This document shows, piece by piece, positions 9,469-18,824 of a stretch of 64,000 bases of DNA; position 1 is the first letter of the stretch, and every line of letters starts with the position of its first letter. Position numbers and translations under genes: made by a program. Under the pieces are notes generated by a model. The model was not told where the DNA came from and searched no databases. It saw nothing but the letters and a program-made list of their open reading frames with translations. This DNA is from [Clostridium] polysaccharolyticum (GTDB lineage: Bacteria; Bacillota; Clostridia; Lachnospirales; Lachnospiraceae). The stretch spans positions 124,001-188,000 of the forward strand of contig NZ_FOHN01000003.1 of NCBI RefSeq assembly GCF_900111595.1, given 5' to 3'.

Positions 9469-10485
9469 TTAAATAATTTTTTTCATGAGAGTGTCTTTTA
9501 CGTCAATGAAGCCATCCGTTATCCCAATGCTTTTATGCTGGTAATTCCACATTGCGTAGCCTATCTTATATTTTTTGAAAATAGCAGTAATATCGGTAAA
9601 CCATACTAACGCATCTTCTGGATCTGCCAGTGCGATTACTCCGAATTCACCACAATACAATGGAATATCATAGTATTCAGCCATGGAAACTGCTTCTCCA
9701 AATAAAATTTCGAAAAATGGCTGTCCAATGGAATTGCTTTCAAACAAAGGACGAGGACAAAACGTGTCATATTTGTGAGATTTCTTTGGTGCTTCTTTGG
9801 CAGTCTGGGGATATGAAATTTTTAATCCAGACTGCATGCTTTTTACCCAGTAAGTGTTTTGATGAGAGAACATCATTGGTTCATAGCAATGGAAGCTGTA
9901 AACGATGTTATCGTCCATAGGAGGTTCCAGCAGGCGGATGGTTTCAAGACTATTGGACTGGACGCCGCCTATCAGTATTTTTATGGAAGGTGCAGAGTGG
10001 CGTATTGCAACCGTGCAGCACTTTACAAGCTCGTTCCACTTTTTTGCTTTTGTCTGGTCTATTAATTGATTCGATATTTCAAAAGCAAGAATGTCCTGAT
10101 ATGAGAATAGGCGAGCAGATAATGCTGACCATAATTGGATAAAACGTTCCTGCAGACGAAAATCAATAAATAGAGCATCAGATGATTCATGCTCATCAAA
10201 AACAGTACCAGCATTTTTATGTAAGACTAAAATAGCATGAAGATTGTGCTTTTTACACCATTTTATACAGTCTTCTACATAATTTAAGCTGGATTTGTTT
10301 AAAGATCCGTCTTTTTTTTGAATGATGTTATAGTCTACTATGAGACGGATGTGGTCAAATTTCATTTTTGCGATATCTTTTATATTCTCTTCAGTTAGGA
10401 ATATGTGAAAATGTTCAGGATCAGCAGTTCTGGATATCCAATGCTCTATGTTGATTCCCTTCTGGAAATGTTCAAAGATTCGCAT
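9469..10485 (-). CDS. GH5-family protein with Glu-to-Gln at the acid/base position
   Basis: This is a 338-residue protein of the glycoside hydrolase family 5 (cellulase) fold with no signal peptide, so it is predicted cytoplasmic. It opens with KGINIEHW, has IRLIVDY, the His-x-Tyr element SFHCYEP near 198-203, and the nucleophile Glu280 in YCGEFGVIA. The acid/base motif, normally Asn-Glu-Pro, reads FEISNQL. Residue 140 is Gln (CAA, minus-strand codon 10068-10066), one base from Glu. That would be expected to cripple glycosidase activity unless the protein binds sugar or uses another acid. I start at ATG 10485 because AAAGGAG is 8 nt upstream. An in-frame ATG at 10518 lacks such a site. It would be co-transcribed with the secreted lichenase. 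Confidence 0.82.
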   Translation of the reverse strand: MRIFEHFQKGINIEHWISRTADPEHFHIFLTEENIKDIAKMKFDHIRLIVDYNIIQKKDGSLNKSSLNYVEDCIKWCKKHNLHAILVLHKNAGTVFDEHESSDALFIDFRLQERFIQLWSALSARLFSYQDILAFEISNQLIDQTKAKKWNELVKCCTVAIRHSAPSIKILIGGVQSNSLETIRLLEPPMDDNIVYSFHCYEPMMFSHQNTYWVKSMQSGLKISYPQTAKEAPKKSHKYDTFCPRPLFESNSIGQPFFEILFGEAVSMAEYYDIPLYCGEFGVIALADPEDALVWFTDITAIFKKYKIGYAMWNYQHKSIGITDGFIDVKDTLMKKII

Positions 10486-10577
10486 ATGTATTATCTCCTT
10501 TGTGATTAAATTTGACATGGATTTAAAGAAAGGGAGAGGTTACCCTCTGCCTTGTTTATGATTAATATAGCAGTGCT

Positions 10578-10594
10578 GATATAAGAATTATATC
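10578..10594 (-). promoter_or_regulatory. Palindrome overlapping a possible -10 box for the GH5 gene
   Basis: There is a perfect 7-bp inverted repeat with a 3-nt centre (10578-10584 and 10588-10594). On the minus strand it contains TATAAT at 10592-10587, about 100 nt upstream of the GH5 start. No good -35 box is seen at the right distance, so an activator-dependent promoter or operator is plausible but unproven. Confidence 0.35.
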
Positions 10595-10630
10595 ATGATA
10601 TTTGGTTTTATATTAGAATGTATACGTAAA

Positions 10631-11377
10631 TTATTTTCTCCAATTGGAAGAATAATATCTGTCCCGGTATTGCTTTGGAGTTAAACCAGTATACATTCTT
10701 AAACAGTAAGTGAAGTGGCTCTGGGAACTGAATCCACAGTAATTACTAATGTCAGCGTAACTATAATCTGAAAACTTTAACATATTCATAGAAGCTTCTA
10801 ATCTTACCTGAGCCACGTATTGAAAAAGCGTCTGTCCCATTTCTTTTTTAAAAAGGCTAGACAGATAGGAGGTATTTAGATTAACATGCCTGGCAATTTC
10901 TTTTAAGGTAATGGCATAGTGGTAGTTTTTATGAATATAATCTAAGCACTGTACAACAGGCTTGGATTTTGCTTTGTTCTTTGGTAGCTGTGCCATGCGT
11001 ATTGTAAATTCATGAATCATTTTGCTGTGTAACTGCGTGATGGACTGTTCCGTATCACAAAGATCCGCCCGCTGGATAAACAGGTCACTTAAACTGTAAG
11101 CAATTTCTTGATCCAATCCGCCTTCAATACAAAATCGAGTAATCAATGCAATGGATATAACCAGATGATATTGAAGGTTTTTTAGTGGATTTTTAGATAG
11201 AATGCCTAATCCTTCGTTTGTTAAAGGAGTCATGAGCTGGCTGACACTATCAAGATCACCAGACTGAACTGCTGAGTAGAAAGCTAATTCCTGATCATAG
11301 GGACTATGATGCATTCCATATTCCAGATGAGTCAATAAGGTGTCTGATAATTCTCTGTTGAACTTTAAATCATTCAT
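10631..11377 (-). CDS. AraC-family transcriptional regulator
   Basis: This is a 248-residue DNA-binding regulator. The C-terminal 100 residues (about 148-245) are a standard AraC/XylS double helix-turn-helix: LDYIHKNYHYAITLKEIARH, then LSSLFKKEMGQTL, then ISNYCGFSSQSHFTYCLRMY, and the closing GLTPKQYRDRYY. The first 145 residues are helical with no cupin or sugar-binding domain that I recognise. It lies between the GH5-GH16 unit downstream on the same strand and the divergent laminarinase gene, so local control of beta-glucan enzymes is the natural inference. The ligand is unknown. Confidence 0.9.
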   Translation of the reverse strand: MNDLKFNRELSDTLLTHLEYGMHHSPYDQELAFYSAVQSGDLDSVSQLMTPLTNEGLGILSKNPLKNLQYHLVISIALITRFCIEGGLDQEIAYSLSDLFIQRADLCDTEQSITQLHSKMIHEFTIRMAQLPKNKAKSKPVVQCLDYIHKNYHYAITLKEIARHVNLNTSYLSSLFKKEMGQTLFQYVAQVRLEASMNMLKFSDYSYADISNYCGFSSQSHFTYCLRMYTGLTPKQYRDRYYSSNWRK

Positions 11378-11548
11378 ATGGCTTCTCCTTTTTCTGAACT
11401 AAATGATAAGATAGCTGTAATATAAATATTATACAATAAACAAAGTAAGATAGTAAAAGAATATTTTGATAAATATAAAAATTCTATGATAGATGTATAA
11501 AACTAAACATGATAGACTGGATCCATACTATGAAGGAGGTACATAGAA

Positions 11549-14374
11549 ATGAAGAGAACATGGATTAAGAAAATTGCAGTTTTAATGTCTCTTGCTTTGG
11601 TGTTTAGCTTAACTAATACAGATGTTAGTGCAGCAGCAAAGAAAAAAGTAAGTGTTACAAAAGTAGAAATTACTAGACCAGTAACAGCAGTTTTAGTTTT
11701 AAAAAAAGGTGCAGCTTATTCTCTTAAACATAAGGTATCACCAGTCAATGCAACAGATAAAGCAGTAAAATTTACAAGCAGTAACAAAAAAGCAGTTACT
11801 GTATCGTCAAAAGGAAAGTTAAAAGCAGTAAAGAATGGTACAGCAAAAATTACTGTAACAGCAAATAATAAGAAAAAAGACAGTATTACAGTAAAAGTTG
11901 GAACTCCTATTACAGGGGTTAAATTAAGTAAGAGTTCAGTATCTTTAGTAAAAGGAGATTCTTATACATTAACAGCATCTGTTCAGCCAAGCAATGCTAC
12001 ATATAAAAAAGTGAGTTACGTTTCTTCTAATACAAAAGTGGCTGTTGTAACTTCAACAGGAAAGATTACAGCTAAAGGTACTGGTACAGCTGCTATTAAA
12101 GTAAAAACATTAGATGGAAGCTGCAAGAGCAGAACCTGCACTGTAAAAGTAAGTGCCCCAAATGCTTACAAACTGGTATTCCAGGATGATTTCAATGGAA
12201 CAGAGTTAAATAAAAAGAACTGGAACTATGAAACACATGAACCAGGATGGGTTAATAATGAGTTACAGGAGTATACAGATTCAAAAGACAATATTTATGT
12301 AAAAGATGGAAAACTTGTTATTAAAGCCAATAAAACAAAAAAGACTGTAGATGGAAAAGAAGTAGACTGGTATACATCAGGTAAAGTTACTTCACAAAAG
12401 AAACAGGATTTTAAATATGGTAAATTTGTTATCAAAGCCAAAGGGGTAGAAGGACAAGGTTTATGGCCTGCTATCTGGATGATGCCTAGAGAAGAAAACT
12501 TCTATGGCCAATGGCCAAGATGTGGAGAAATCGATATTATGGAACTTTTAGGACATGAGCCTGATGTTCATTATTCTACGATTCACTATGGCAACCCTCA
12601 CAATGAACAGCAGGGTGTTTACAAATTAGAAAAAGGCAGCTTTGCAGATAGTTACCATGTCTACGAGTTAGAATGGGAACCAAGCTACATGTGCTTCTAT
12701 GTAGACGGTCATTTGGTAAAAAAAGTAACTGACTGGTATACAGCAACAGAAGGGAAAGGGGAAGTAACATTTCCAGCACCATTTGATCAATATTTCTATC
12801 TTCAGTTTAACTTAGCGGTAGGTGGAAACTGGCCAGGTAATCCAGATGCTACAACAAACTTTGACAATGCCAAATTTATGATTGATTACGTAAAAGTATA
12901 TCAAAAAGCAAAATACGATGAAAATGTTAAGAAACCAGAAAAACCACCAGTAGTATTAAGAGATCCTGATGGGAATGGCAACTATATTGTAAATGGTGAT
13001 TTTTCCAAACAGGAAGAATTAGCAGATGATATTGGATGGGGCGAAAAATATGCCAATGGCGGTGCTGGTAAAGTTATATTAGAAGATGGAAAAATGGTAA
13101 TTAAAACAGAGGATGCTGGTTCAGTAGATTATTCTGTGCAGATTGTACAGCCAAATCTCCCAATGAAAAAAGGCGGACAGTATAAATTAACATTTGATGC
13201 ATATGCGGATGAAGCACGTACCATGATTGCAGATGTTTCTGGTCCAGATAGAAGTTATGTACGTTATTTTAATGATACAAAGGTTGAATTAACAAAAGAA
13301 TCAAAGCCTTATTCATTTGACTTCACTATGGAACAGGATGATGATGCAAATGGCCGTTTAGAGTTCAATTTAGGAAATCAAGGCTCCAAAGCAGCTGTTT
13401 ATATCAGCAATGTAAAATTAGTTAAAACTGGACAGACGGAAATTAAGCCTCCAGCAAAAACTGTTTTAATGGATGGAAACTATGTATATAATGGAGAGTT
13501 CCAAGAAGGTTCAGATAGAATGTTATACTGGACTGTAAAAAAGGCAGCAGGAACTTCGGTTGAAGTAACAAATGTTGAGGGAAGACGTGAATTAAAAGTA
13601 ACTGCACCAAGTACAGCAAAATTAAATGACGTATTAGTAAAACAAGATGTTGCTATCTCAGCAAATAAGTCCTACCTTTTAACCTTTGATGGTTATGCAG
13701 AAAAAGCTAAAACTGCTGAAGTAAGGGTAGCAGGAAAAACATTTAAAATAAACTTAACAACAGTCAAAAAGCAATTTAAATTCAAAGTGGAAACGGGTGA
13801 CAAGTTAGCAAACAAAGATTTAATATTTGCACTTGGTACTGCAGGCCCTGCTTACATTGATAATGTTAGACTTGCAGATGATGCATTACTTGTAAATGGA
13901 GATTTTATAAGTGATTTTGTAGGCTGGACACCATTTGCAGATGGTGGAATTTCTTCTTCGGTTTCTTATACAGTAGATAGTCAGAAAGAAAATCAGGCAG
14001 CTGCATTTGAAATTAAAGACACTGGGGATCAAGACTGGAAAGTACAGTTAATGCAAGATGGTATTAATTTGGTAAAAGGCAAAACATATAAACTTACATT
14101 TGAAGCTAAGACAGATTTAGCTGGTGGACGTAAGATTGTTTATAACATCGGACATAACGGAAGCAGTGATAATGACTGGACATCCTATTCAACTTCCAAG
14201 CTAGCTGATTTGACATCTTCTTACCAGAAATTCAATGTGGAATTTACAATGGAAAGTGCATCTGATGCTGCATCAAGATTATCATTTTCCATGGGAGCTG
14301 TTGATGGAAAACAAATTAAAACAACACATAATATTTACATTGATAATATTACATTGGAAGAAATTGAAAAATAA
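11549..14374 (+). CDS. Secreted GH16 laminarinase with Ig-like and carbohydrate-binding modules
   Basis: This is a 941-residue extracellular beta-1,3-glucanase. Residues 1-30 are a signal peptide. Two bacterial Ig-like (BIG2) repeats follow at about 34-117 and 118-202, marked by repeated VSSKGKLKAVKNGTAKITV-like strands. A GH16 catalytic domain spans about 205-455, with Glu327, Asp329 and Glu332 in CGEIDIMELLGH, and it includes the WPAIWMMP strand typical of laminarinases. Three beta-sandwich carbohydrate-binding modules (CBM4/9 type) then follow, starting near 475, 640 and 780. Each opens with a NGDF or NGEF element. GAAGGAGGT lies just before the ATG. There is no sortase motif, so cell attachment is not evident. 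It is divergent from the AraC regulator, which may control it. Confidence 0.93.
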   Translation: MKRTWIKKIAVLMSLALVFSLTNTDVSAAAKKKVSVTKVEITRPVTAVLVLKKGAAYSLKHKVSPVNATDKAVKFTSSNKKAVTVSSKGKLKAVKNGTAKITVTANNKKKDSITVKVGTPITGVKLSKSSVSLVKGDSYTLTASVQPSNATYKKVSYVSSNTKVAVVTSTGKITAKGTGTAAIKVKTLDGSCKSRTCTVKVSAPNAYKLVFQDDFNGTELNKKNWNYETHEPGWVNNELQEYTDSKDNIYVKDGKLVIKANKTKKTVDGKEVDWYTSGKVTSQKKQDFKYGKFVIKAKGVEGQGLWPAIWMMPREENFYGQWPRCGEIDIMELLGHEPDVHYSTIHYGNPHNEQQGVYKLEKGSFADSYHVYELEWEPSYMCFYVDGHLVKKVTDWYTATEGKGEVTFPAPFDQYFYLQFNLAVGGNWPGNPDATTNFDNAKFMIDYVKVYQKAKYDENVKKPEKPPVVLRDPDGNGNYIVNGDFSKQEELADDIGWGEKYANGGAGKVILEDGKMVIKTEDAGSVDYSVQIVQPNLPMKKGGQYKLTFDAYADEARTMIADVSGPDRSYVRYFNDTKVELTKESKPYSFDFTMEQDDDANGRLEFNLGNQGSKAAVYISNVKLVKTGQTEIKPPAKTVLMDGNYVYNGEFQEGSDRMLYWTVKKAAGTSVEVTNVEGRRELKVTAPSTAKLNDVLVKQDVAISANKSYLLTFDGYAEKAKTAEVRVAGKTFKINLTTVKKQFKFKVETGDKLANKDLIFALGTAGPAYIDNVRLADDALLVNGDFISDFVGWTPFADGGISSSVSYTVDSQKENQAAAFEIKDTGDQDWKVQLMQDGINLVKGKTYKLTFEAKTDLAGGRKIVYNIGHNGSSDNDWTSYSTSKLADLTSSYQKFNVEFTMESASDAASRLSFSMGAVDGKQIKTTHNIYIDNITLEEIEK

Positions 14375-14390
14375 GACGTAAAGTAATACT

Positions 14391-14440
14391 AAAGTCTCAT
14401 ATTTATGGTATTTACCGTAAGTATGAGACTTTTTATGATG
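14391..14440 (+). terminator. Intrinsic terminator after the laminarinase gene
   Basis: There is a 20-nt near-perfect inverted repeat with AAAGTCTCAT at 14391 and ATGAGACTTTT at 14423-14434. Its few mismatches are mostly wobble pairs, and it is followed by TTTTATG. Confidence 0.8.
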
Positions 14441-14619
14441 ACTTAGTATTTTTAGTATGTTAAAATAAGTACAGAGCAAAATTTGTACATAAATTTGAAT
14501 TACTAAAAAAGGACCTGCTAGTAAGAGAGAGGAACTTAGTAGTAGAATTTCAATTTACATTATAGATATTACAATTTAAAAAGTTGGAATTTTTAAAAAA
14601 TGTAATGGAAGGTATGAGT

Positions 14620-16269
14620 ATGGAGAGTATATTAGATAATAAGTTGTATGAAGCTTTTGCAACAGCTTCCGAATATGTTTACATTTATGTTTCAGATTTT
14701 CGGACGGATTTGGCTAGATGGTCAAAAAATGCGGTAGAATATTTTGGCTTGCCAGGAGAGTATGTAAAGGATTCGGCAAATATGTGGCAGTCGAGAGTGC
14801 ATCCAGATGATAAAAAAAAGTATATGGAGGATATTGGAGAGGTTTTCGAGGGAGGAAAATCAAAACATGACTGCAGGTACAGGGTTAAAAATAAGTATAA
14901 TGAGTATGTGTGGGTGGAATGCCGAGGCAGTGTGATTACAGACCAAGAGGATCAGCCAGTTCTATTTGCAGGCATTCTGACTAGGATTGACAGTTATAGT
15001 AAATATGATGCTTTAACAGGATTAATGAAACTGGATGAATTCTTTCAATGTGAGTTAGGAATGGAACAAGGGGCACTCCTGTTAATCTGCATTGATGAGT
15101 TTCGAAAGATTGTTTCAAGCCATGGTTATGAGTATGGGGATAAGGTACTTGTTGAATTTTCTAAAAGATTGATAAGTCTGGGAGAAGACAAATATTCCAT
15201 TTACCGATTTAGTGGGGATGAATTTATGCTTGTGTGTCCTGAAATGAAACTAAAAGGGGCGAAGCAGCTTTTTCAGAAAATTAGCGAAGAATTAGCAGTT
15301 TTTGATGAGAATCATAAGCATCAGCTCCGTCTTGGAGTTTCAGGTGGTGTAACTTTTTATCCTGAGGAGGGCAGGGAAAAAGAAGGTTTGATTAACAATC
15401 TGGAACATTCGCTTGAGTATGCAAAGAAAAACTGCAGAGGGGGAATAGTTGTTTTTAATCAGGAGATAGCAGATATGCAAAAAAGGGCTCAACTGCTGTG
15501 TGAAGATTTGAAAAACAGTATTCGTTCTGGTTTTAAAGGATTTGAATTGTATTTTCAGCCGCTTTATGAAAAGACAACGAATAACATTGGAGGATGTGAG
15601 GCATTATTAAGATGGAAAGGTGACCATATAAAGGATTCTTGTCCAAGCGAATTTATAAAGGTACTGGAAGATCATGGAGATATTCGGGATGTGGGATATT
15701 GGGTAATGGAGCAGGCACTATGGTATCAGAAAAAATGGCAAATGTTTTATCCTGATTTTCATTTAAGTTTCAATGTATCTTATCAGCAGTTTATGGACGA
15801 GAACTTTGTAGATATCCTGTTTCAGAAAGTACGGGAAATTGATGCAGATCCACAAAAGATCATCATTGAACTGACTGAGAGCTGCCAGGTTCAGGAACCG
15901 GAAAGTCTTGCGATTGCGTTCAGGCGTTTAAGAGAATATGGATTTACTATTGCATTAGATGATTTTGGAACAGCATATTCCTCTATGGAAATGTTAAAAT
16001 ATCTTCCAGTAAATTATATTAAAATCGAGCACTCTTTTGTTAAGGATTTAGCGAATGAGGGACATGAGATTGACTACATTATTATAGAAAGCCTTCTTTC
16101 TTTATGTAAGAAGTTAAACTGCATGTCGATTGTAGAAGGGGTTGAAAACAGTTCGGTGAAGAACATGATTGAAAAAATGGATGTGACTTATCTGCAAGGA
16201 TACTATTTTTCAAGACCAGTACCTGAAGAAGAATTTAGAAAAATGCTGATAGAAGCTTACAAAGCTTGA
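14620..16269 (+). CDS. PAS-GGDEF-EAL cyclic-di-GMP signalling protein
   Basis: This is a predicted cytoplasmic c-di-GMP turnover protein. A PAS sensor domain lies in the first 120 residues (WQSRVHPDDKKKY, then YVWVECRGSV). A diguanylate cyclase domain carrying SGDEF rather than GGDEF is in the middle. A C-terminal EAL phosphodiesterase domain follows. The EAL catalytic set looks complete: EALLRW, FNVSYQQF, ELTESCQV, LDDFGTAYSS, KIEHSF, VEGVE and LQGYYFSRP. No RxxD inhibitory site precedes SGDEF. Net phosphodiesterase activity is my inference. No membrane segment is present. I favour ATG 14620 because GGAAGG lies 7 nt upstream. In-frame TTG 14584, ATG 14605 and ATG 14614 have worse spacing. 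It is apparently monocistronic. Confidence 0.9.
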   Translation: MESILDNKLYEAFATASEYVYIYVSDFRTDLARWSKNAVEYFGLPGEYVKDSANMWQSRVHPDDKKKYMEDIGEVFEGGKSKHDCRYRVKNKYNEYVWVECRGSVITDQEDQPVLFAGILTRIDSYSKYDALTGLMKLDEFFQCELGMEQGALLLICIDEFRKIVSSHGYEYGDKVLVEFSKRLISLGEDKYSIYRFSGDEFMLVCPEMKLKGAKQLFQKISEELAVFDENHKHQLRLGVSGGVTFYPEEGREKEGLINNLEHSLEYAKKNCRGGIVVFNQEIADMQKRAQLLCEDLKNSIRSGFKGFELYFQPLYEKTTNNIGGCEALLRWKGDHIKDSCPSEFIKVLEDHGDIRDVGYWVMEQALWYQKKWQMFYPDFHLSFNVSYQQFMDENFVDILFQKVREIDADPQKIIIELTESCQVQEPESLAIAFRRLREYGFTIALDDFGTAYSSMEMLKYLPVNYIKIEHSFVKDLANEGHEIDYIIIESLLSLCKKLNCMSIVEGVENSSVKNMIEKMDVTYLQGYYFSRPVPEEEFRKMLIEAYKA

Positions 16270-16443
16270 TTACCAGTTACTTAAAAAATATTACAACATA
16301 TACGTTTTATTACATCTGCAGTGGGAAATTACTAACGTATTCAAATAGCCTGCTGCCTTCTTTTCTCTATAATCGGAATTGCTTCATTAAAAAAGGCAGT
16401 GAAATTTATTTGTCTAATATTTCACTAATCTTGAAATAGGGTC

Positions 16444-16472
16444 TCGAAATTAAGCTGTTAATATGTTATACT
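16444..16472 (+). promoter_or_regulatory. Candidate sigma-A promoter for the c-di-AMP operon
   Basis: TCGAAA at 16444-16449 and TATACT at 16467-16472 are separated by 17 nt, 28 nt upstream of the first gene of the operon. The rest of the gap 16270-16443 holds short A/T-rich inverted repeats but no gene. Confidence 0.5.
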
Positions 16473-16499
16473 TAAAAATGATGCCCTTGGAGGTGGAAT

Positions 16500-16901
16500 A
16501 TGTTAAATGAGAAAAAAATCAGATTAATGACCAGGCTTTCTTTATTTGAAGAGTATGAAGGAAAAGAAGAAATAAAAATAGACCGGTATTATAAAATAGA
16601 TTATATTCGATACCAGATATTAAAATCAATGCTTTGTGTCACGCTGGGATATGTACTGATTCTGCTTGCTGTATTTGTATATCAGTCAGAGTATATATTA
16701 GATAATATTACAAGTATCGCATATAAATCAGTTGGAGTATATATTCTGACAGGCTATCTGTTTCTGCTTTTATTTTATTCCTTTATTACGGGAATAGTCA
16801 GTTGCTTTCGATACGAAAGATCCAGAAAGAAGATGAAAAAGTATAAAAAAAATTTAAAGACTCTAAAACTCTTATGTGAAGAAGAAAGTGAGTTGAAGTA
16901 G
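16500..16901 (+). CDS. Small membrane protein, function unknown
   Basis: This is a 133-residue protein that I do not recognise. It has a charged N-terminal 40 residues, two strongly hydrophobic segments (about 48-68 and 77-104), and a lysine-rich cytoplasmic C-terminal tail that looks helical. GGAGGTGG sits 5 nt before the ATG. It is the first gene of a four-gene run with 10-nt and near-zero spacings that ends with cdaA and cdaR, so a link to c-di-AMP or envelope homeostasis is inferred from position only. Confidence 0.8.
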   Translation: MLNEKKIRLMTRLSLFEEYEGKEEIKIDRYYKIDYIRYQILKSMLCVTLGYVLILLAVFVYQSEYILDNITSIAYKSVGVYILTGYLFLLLFYSFITGIVSCFRYERSRKKMKKYKKNLKTLKLLCEEESELK

Positions 16902-16911
16902 GAGGAACCGG

Positions 16912-17892
16912 ATGACGAATTTATTGGAGTTCAAAGAAAAACTCAACCATTTTTATGCGAAATATGGAAGGTTTATTTGGCCTGTATTTAAATTTATTAT
17001 TGCATTCATAGTATTTACATTAATTAATCAAAATATAGGTTACGACCAGAGACTTAACAATGGTTTGGCTGTTATGGCCTTATCAATAGTGGGAGCCTTT
17101 TTGCCATCTACGGTTCTAGTTTTAATGGCAGCATTATTTACCGCAGTTCATGTATATTATGTATCTGTTGCATTATCTGTTATTTTAATTATGCTGTTTT
17201 TGATTTTATATTTCCTTTGTATACGTTTTATGAAAAATTCAGGATATGTTGTGCTGGCGGTTCCAATTCTTTACTTATTGAAGGTTCCATTTGCAGTTCC
17301 TATTTTATTAGGATTAATAGCAGGACCTTTATCTATTATTCCGATGAGTTGTGGAATTATCGTATACTATTTGTTTAAGATTATTAAGGGAGCGAACCTT
17401 GTCGCAAACGGAACTTCAGTTGAAGATATTTTAGGAGTATATAAATATGTAGTTGATCATGTCATTAGCAATAAGGAAATGATACTTGTTATTATAGTAT
17501 TTGGCGTTACTTTGCTGCTGACATATTTTATACGGAATCTGTCTATAGATTATGCGTTTCATTTTGCAATACTTGTGGGAGCGTTAGCAAATGTATTAGC
17601 ATTTTTGATTGGTGGACTGATACTTACTGTTGCAATGAATCTGACATTTATCATTGCAGGAAGTGCTGTTTCAGGGGTGATTGTCCTGATAATACAGTTT
17701 TTTAGGTTAAACCTTGATTATTCCACTGTAGAATTTACGCAGTTTGAAGATGATGATTATTACTATTATGTAAAGGCAGTACCAAAAGTGAAAATTACAG
17801 TACCGAAAAAAGATGTAAAAAGAATTAATGGAGAAAACCATGATAAGGCTGACGATGCTATATCTGAGTCAGTGGAAGAGTTAGAGCGGTAA
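16912..17892 (+). CDS. Polytopic membrane protein, function unknown
   Basis: This is a 326-residue integral membrane protein with about eight hydrophobic segments between residues 20 and 265, and a hydrophilic tail. The tail contains the acidic-aromatic patch EFTQFEDDDYYYYVKAVP. I cannot assign a family. GGAGG lies 6 nt upstream of the ATG and the gene begins 10 nt after the preceding one. The following cdaA start is 47 nt away. Membrane proteins directly upstream of a membrane-bound diadenylate cyclase could modulate the cyclase or transport, but the sequence gives no direct evidence. Confidence 0.82.
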   Translation: MTNLLEFKEKLNHFYAKYGRFIWPVFKFIIAFIVFTLINQNIGYDQRLNNGLAVMALSIVGAFLPSTVLVLMAALFTAVHVYYVSVALSVILIMLFLILYFLCIRFMKNSGYVVLAVPILYLLKVPFAVPILLGLIAGPLSIIPMSCGIIVYYLFKIIKGANLVANGTSVEDILGVYKYVVDHVISNKEMILVIIVFGVTLLLTYFIRNLSIDYAFHFAILVGALANVLAFLIGGLILTVAMNLTFIIAGSAVSGVIVLIIQFFRLNLDYSTVEFTQFEDDDYYYYVKAVPKVKITVPKKDVKRINGENHDKADDAISESVEELER

Positions 17893-17939
17893 TTGGAACG
17901 GGTTGATTGGAATGGCAAGTGCCATGGAAAGAGGTAAGG

Positions 17940-18824
17940 ATGGAAACCATTAAGAACTTTATGAGCAAGTATTTTGGAGGATTGATTCTTCCAGATGTGA
18001 CTCCGATTGATATTTTTGAAATTATCATTATTGCATTTGCTTTATATCACATTATTATATGGATAAAGACAACTAGAGCATGGATGCTTGTAAAAGGTAT
18101 TATTGTTCTTCTTGTATTTTGGGTAATTGCAGTTATTCTCGATATGAGTGCAATTTTGTGGATTTTCAGTAATTCAATTACATTCCTTACTACTGCAGTT
18201 GTTATTGTGTTTCAGCCAGAGATTAGAAGTGCATTAGAACAAATCGGAAGAAAAGACATTTTCCGTTCGCTTATGCCATTCGATGATACCAGAGAAAAAA
18301 GTGAGAAAAGTGAAACAAAGATTATAAACGATATTGTAAAGGCTACTTTTGAACTGGCGAAGACTAAGACGGGAGCTTTAATTGTATTGCAGAATGAAGT
18401 TCCTTTACAGGAATACGAAAGGACAGGAATTGTCTTGGATTCTGTTATTAGCAGCCAGCTTCTGATAAATATATTTGAGCATAATACCCCTCTTCATGAT
18501 GGAGCTGTTATTATACGGGAAAATCGAATTACTGCCGCAACATGTTACTTGCCATTGTCTGATAATATGGCACTTAGCAAAGAACTAGGGACCAGACATC
18601 GTGCTGGAGTAGGTATCAGTGAGGTTACAGACAGCCTTACGATTATTGTTTCAGAAGAGACTGGAAATGTTTCTATTGCGTTGGAAGGCGAGTTAATCCG
18701 TGGTGTAGATGGAGACTATCTTAAGAGCAAGCTGAAGCAGTTATCTGGAGCAAGTACGGAAACTAAGAAAAAACGTAAGTTGTGGAAGGGGAGACAGAAG
18801 GATGAAGGAAAAACTGCTCAATAA
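17940..18824 (+). CDS. cdaA: Membrane diadenylate cyclase CdaA
   Basis: This enzyme condenses two ATP into cyclic di-AMP, a second messenger that controls potassium and osmolyte balance and wall homeostasis. Three transmembrane helices occupy about residues 20-95. The DisA_N catalytic domain follows, with HDGA at 186-189 and the nucleotide-binding RHR at 219-221 (GTRHRAGVG). The length of 294 residues is close to other CdaA proteins. I start at ATG 17940, with GAGGTAAGG upstream. A TTG at 17907 in frame would add eleven atypical residues. The 3' end overlaps cdaR by 23 nt, the usual cdaA-cdaR arrangement in Firmicutes. Confidence 0.95.
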   Translation: METIKNFMSKYFGGLILPDVTPIDIFEIIIIAFALYHIIIWIKTTRAWMLVKGIIVLLVFWVIAVILDMSAILWIFSNSITFLTTAVVIVFQPEIRSALEQIGRKDIFRSLMPFDDTREKSEKSETKIINDIVKATFELAKTKTGALIVLQNEVPLQEYERTGIVLDSVISSQLLINIFEHNTPLHDGAVIIRENRITAATCYLPLSDNMALSKELGTRHRAGVGISEVTDSLTIIVSEETGNVSIALEGELIRGVDGDYLKSKLKQLSGASTETKKKRKLWKGRQKDEGKTAQ

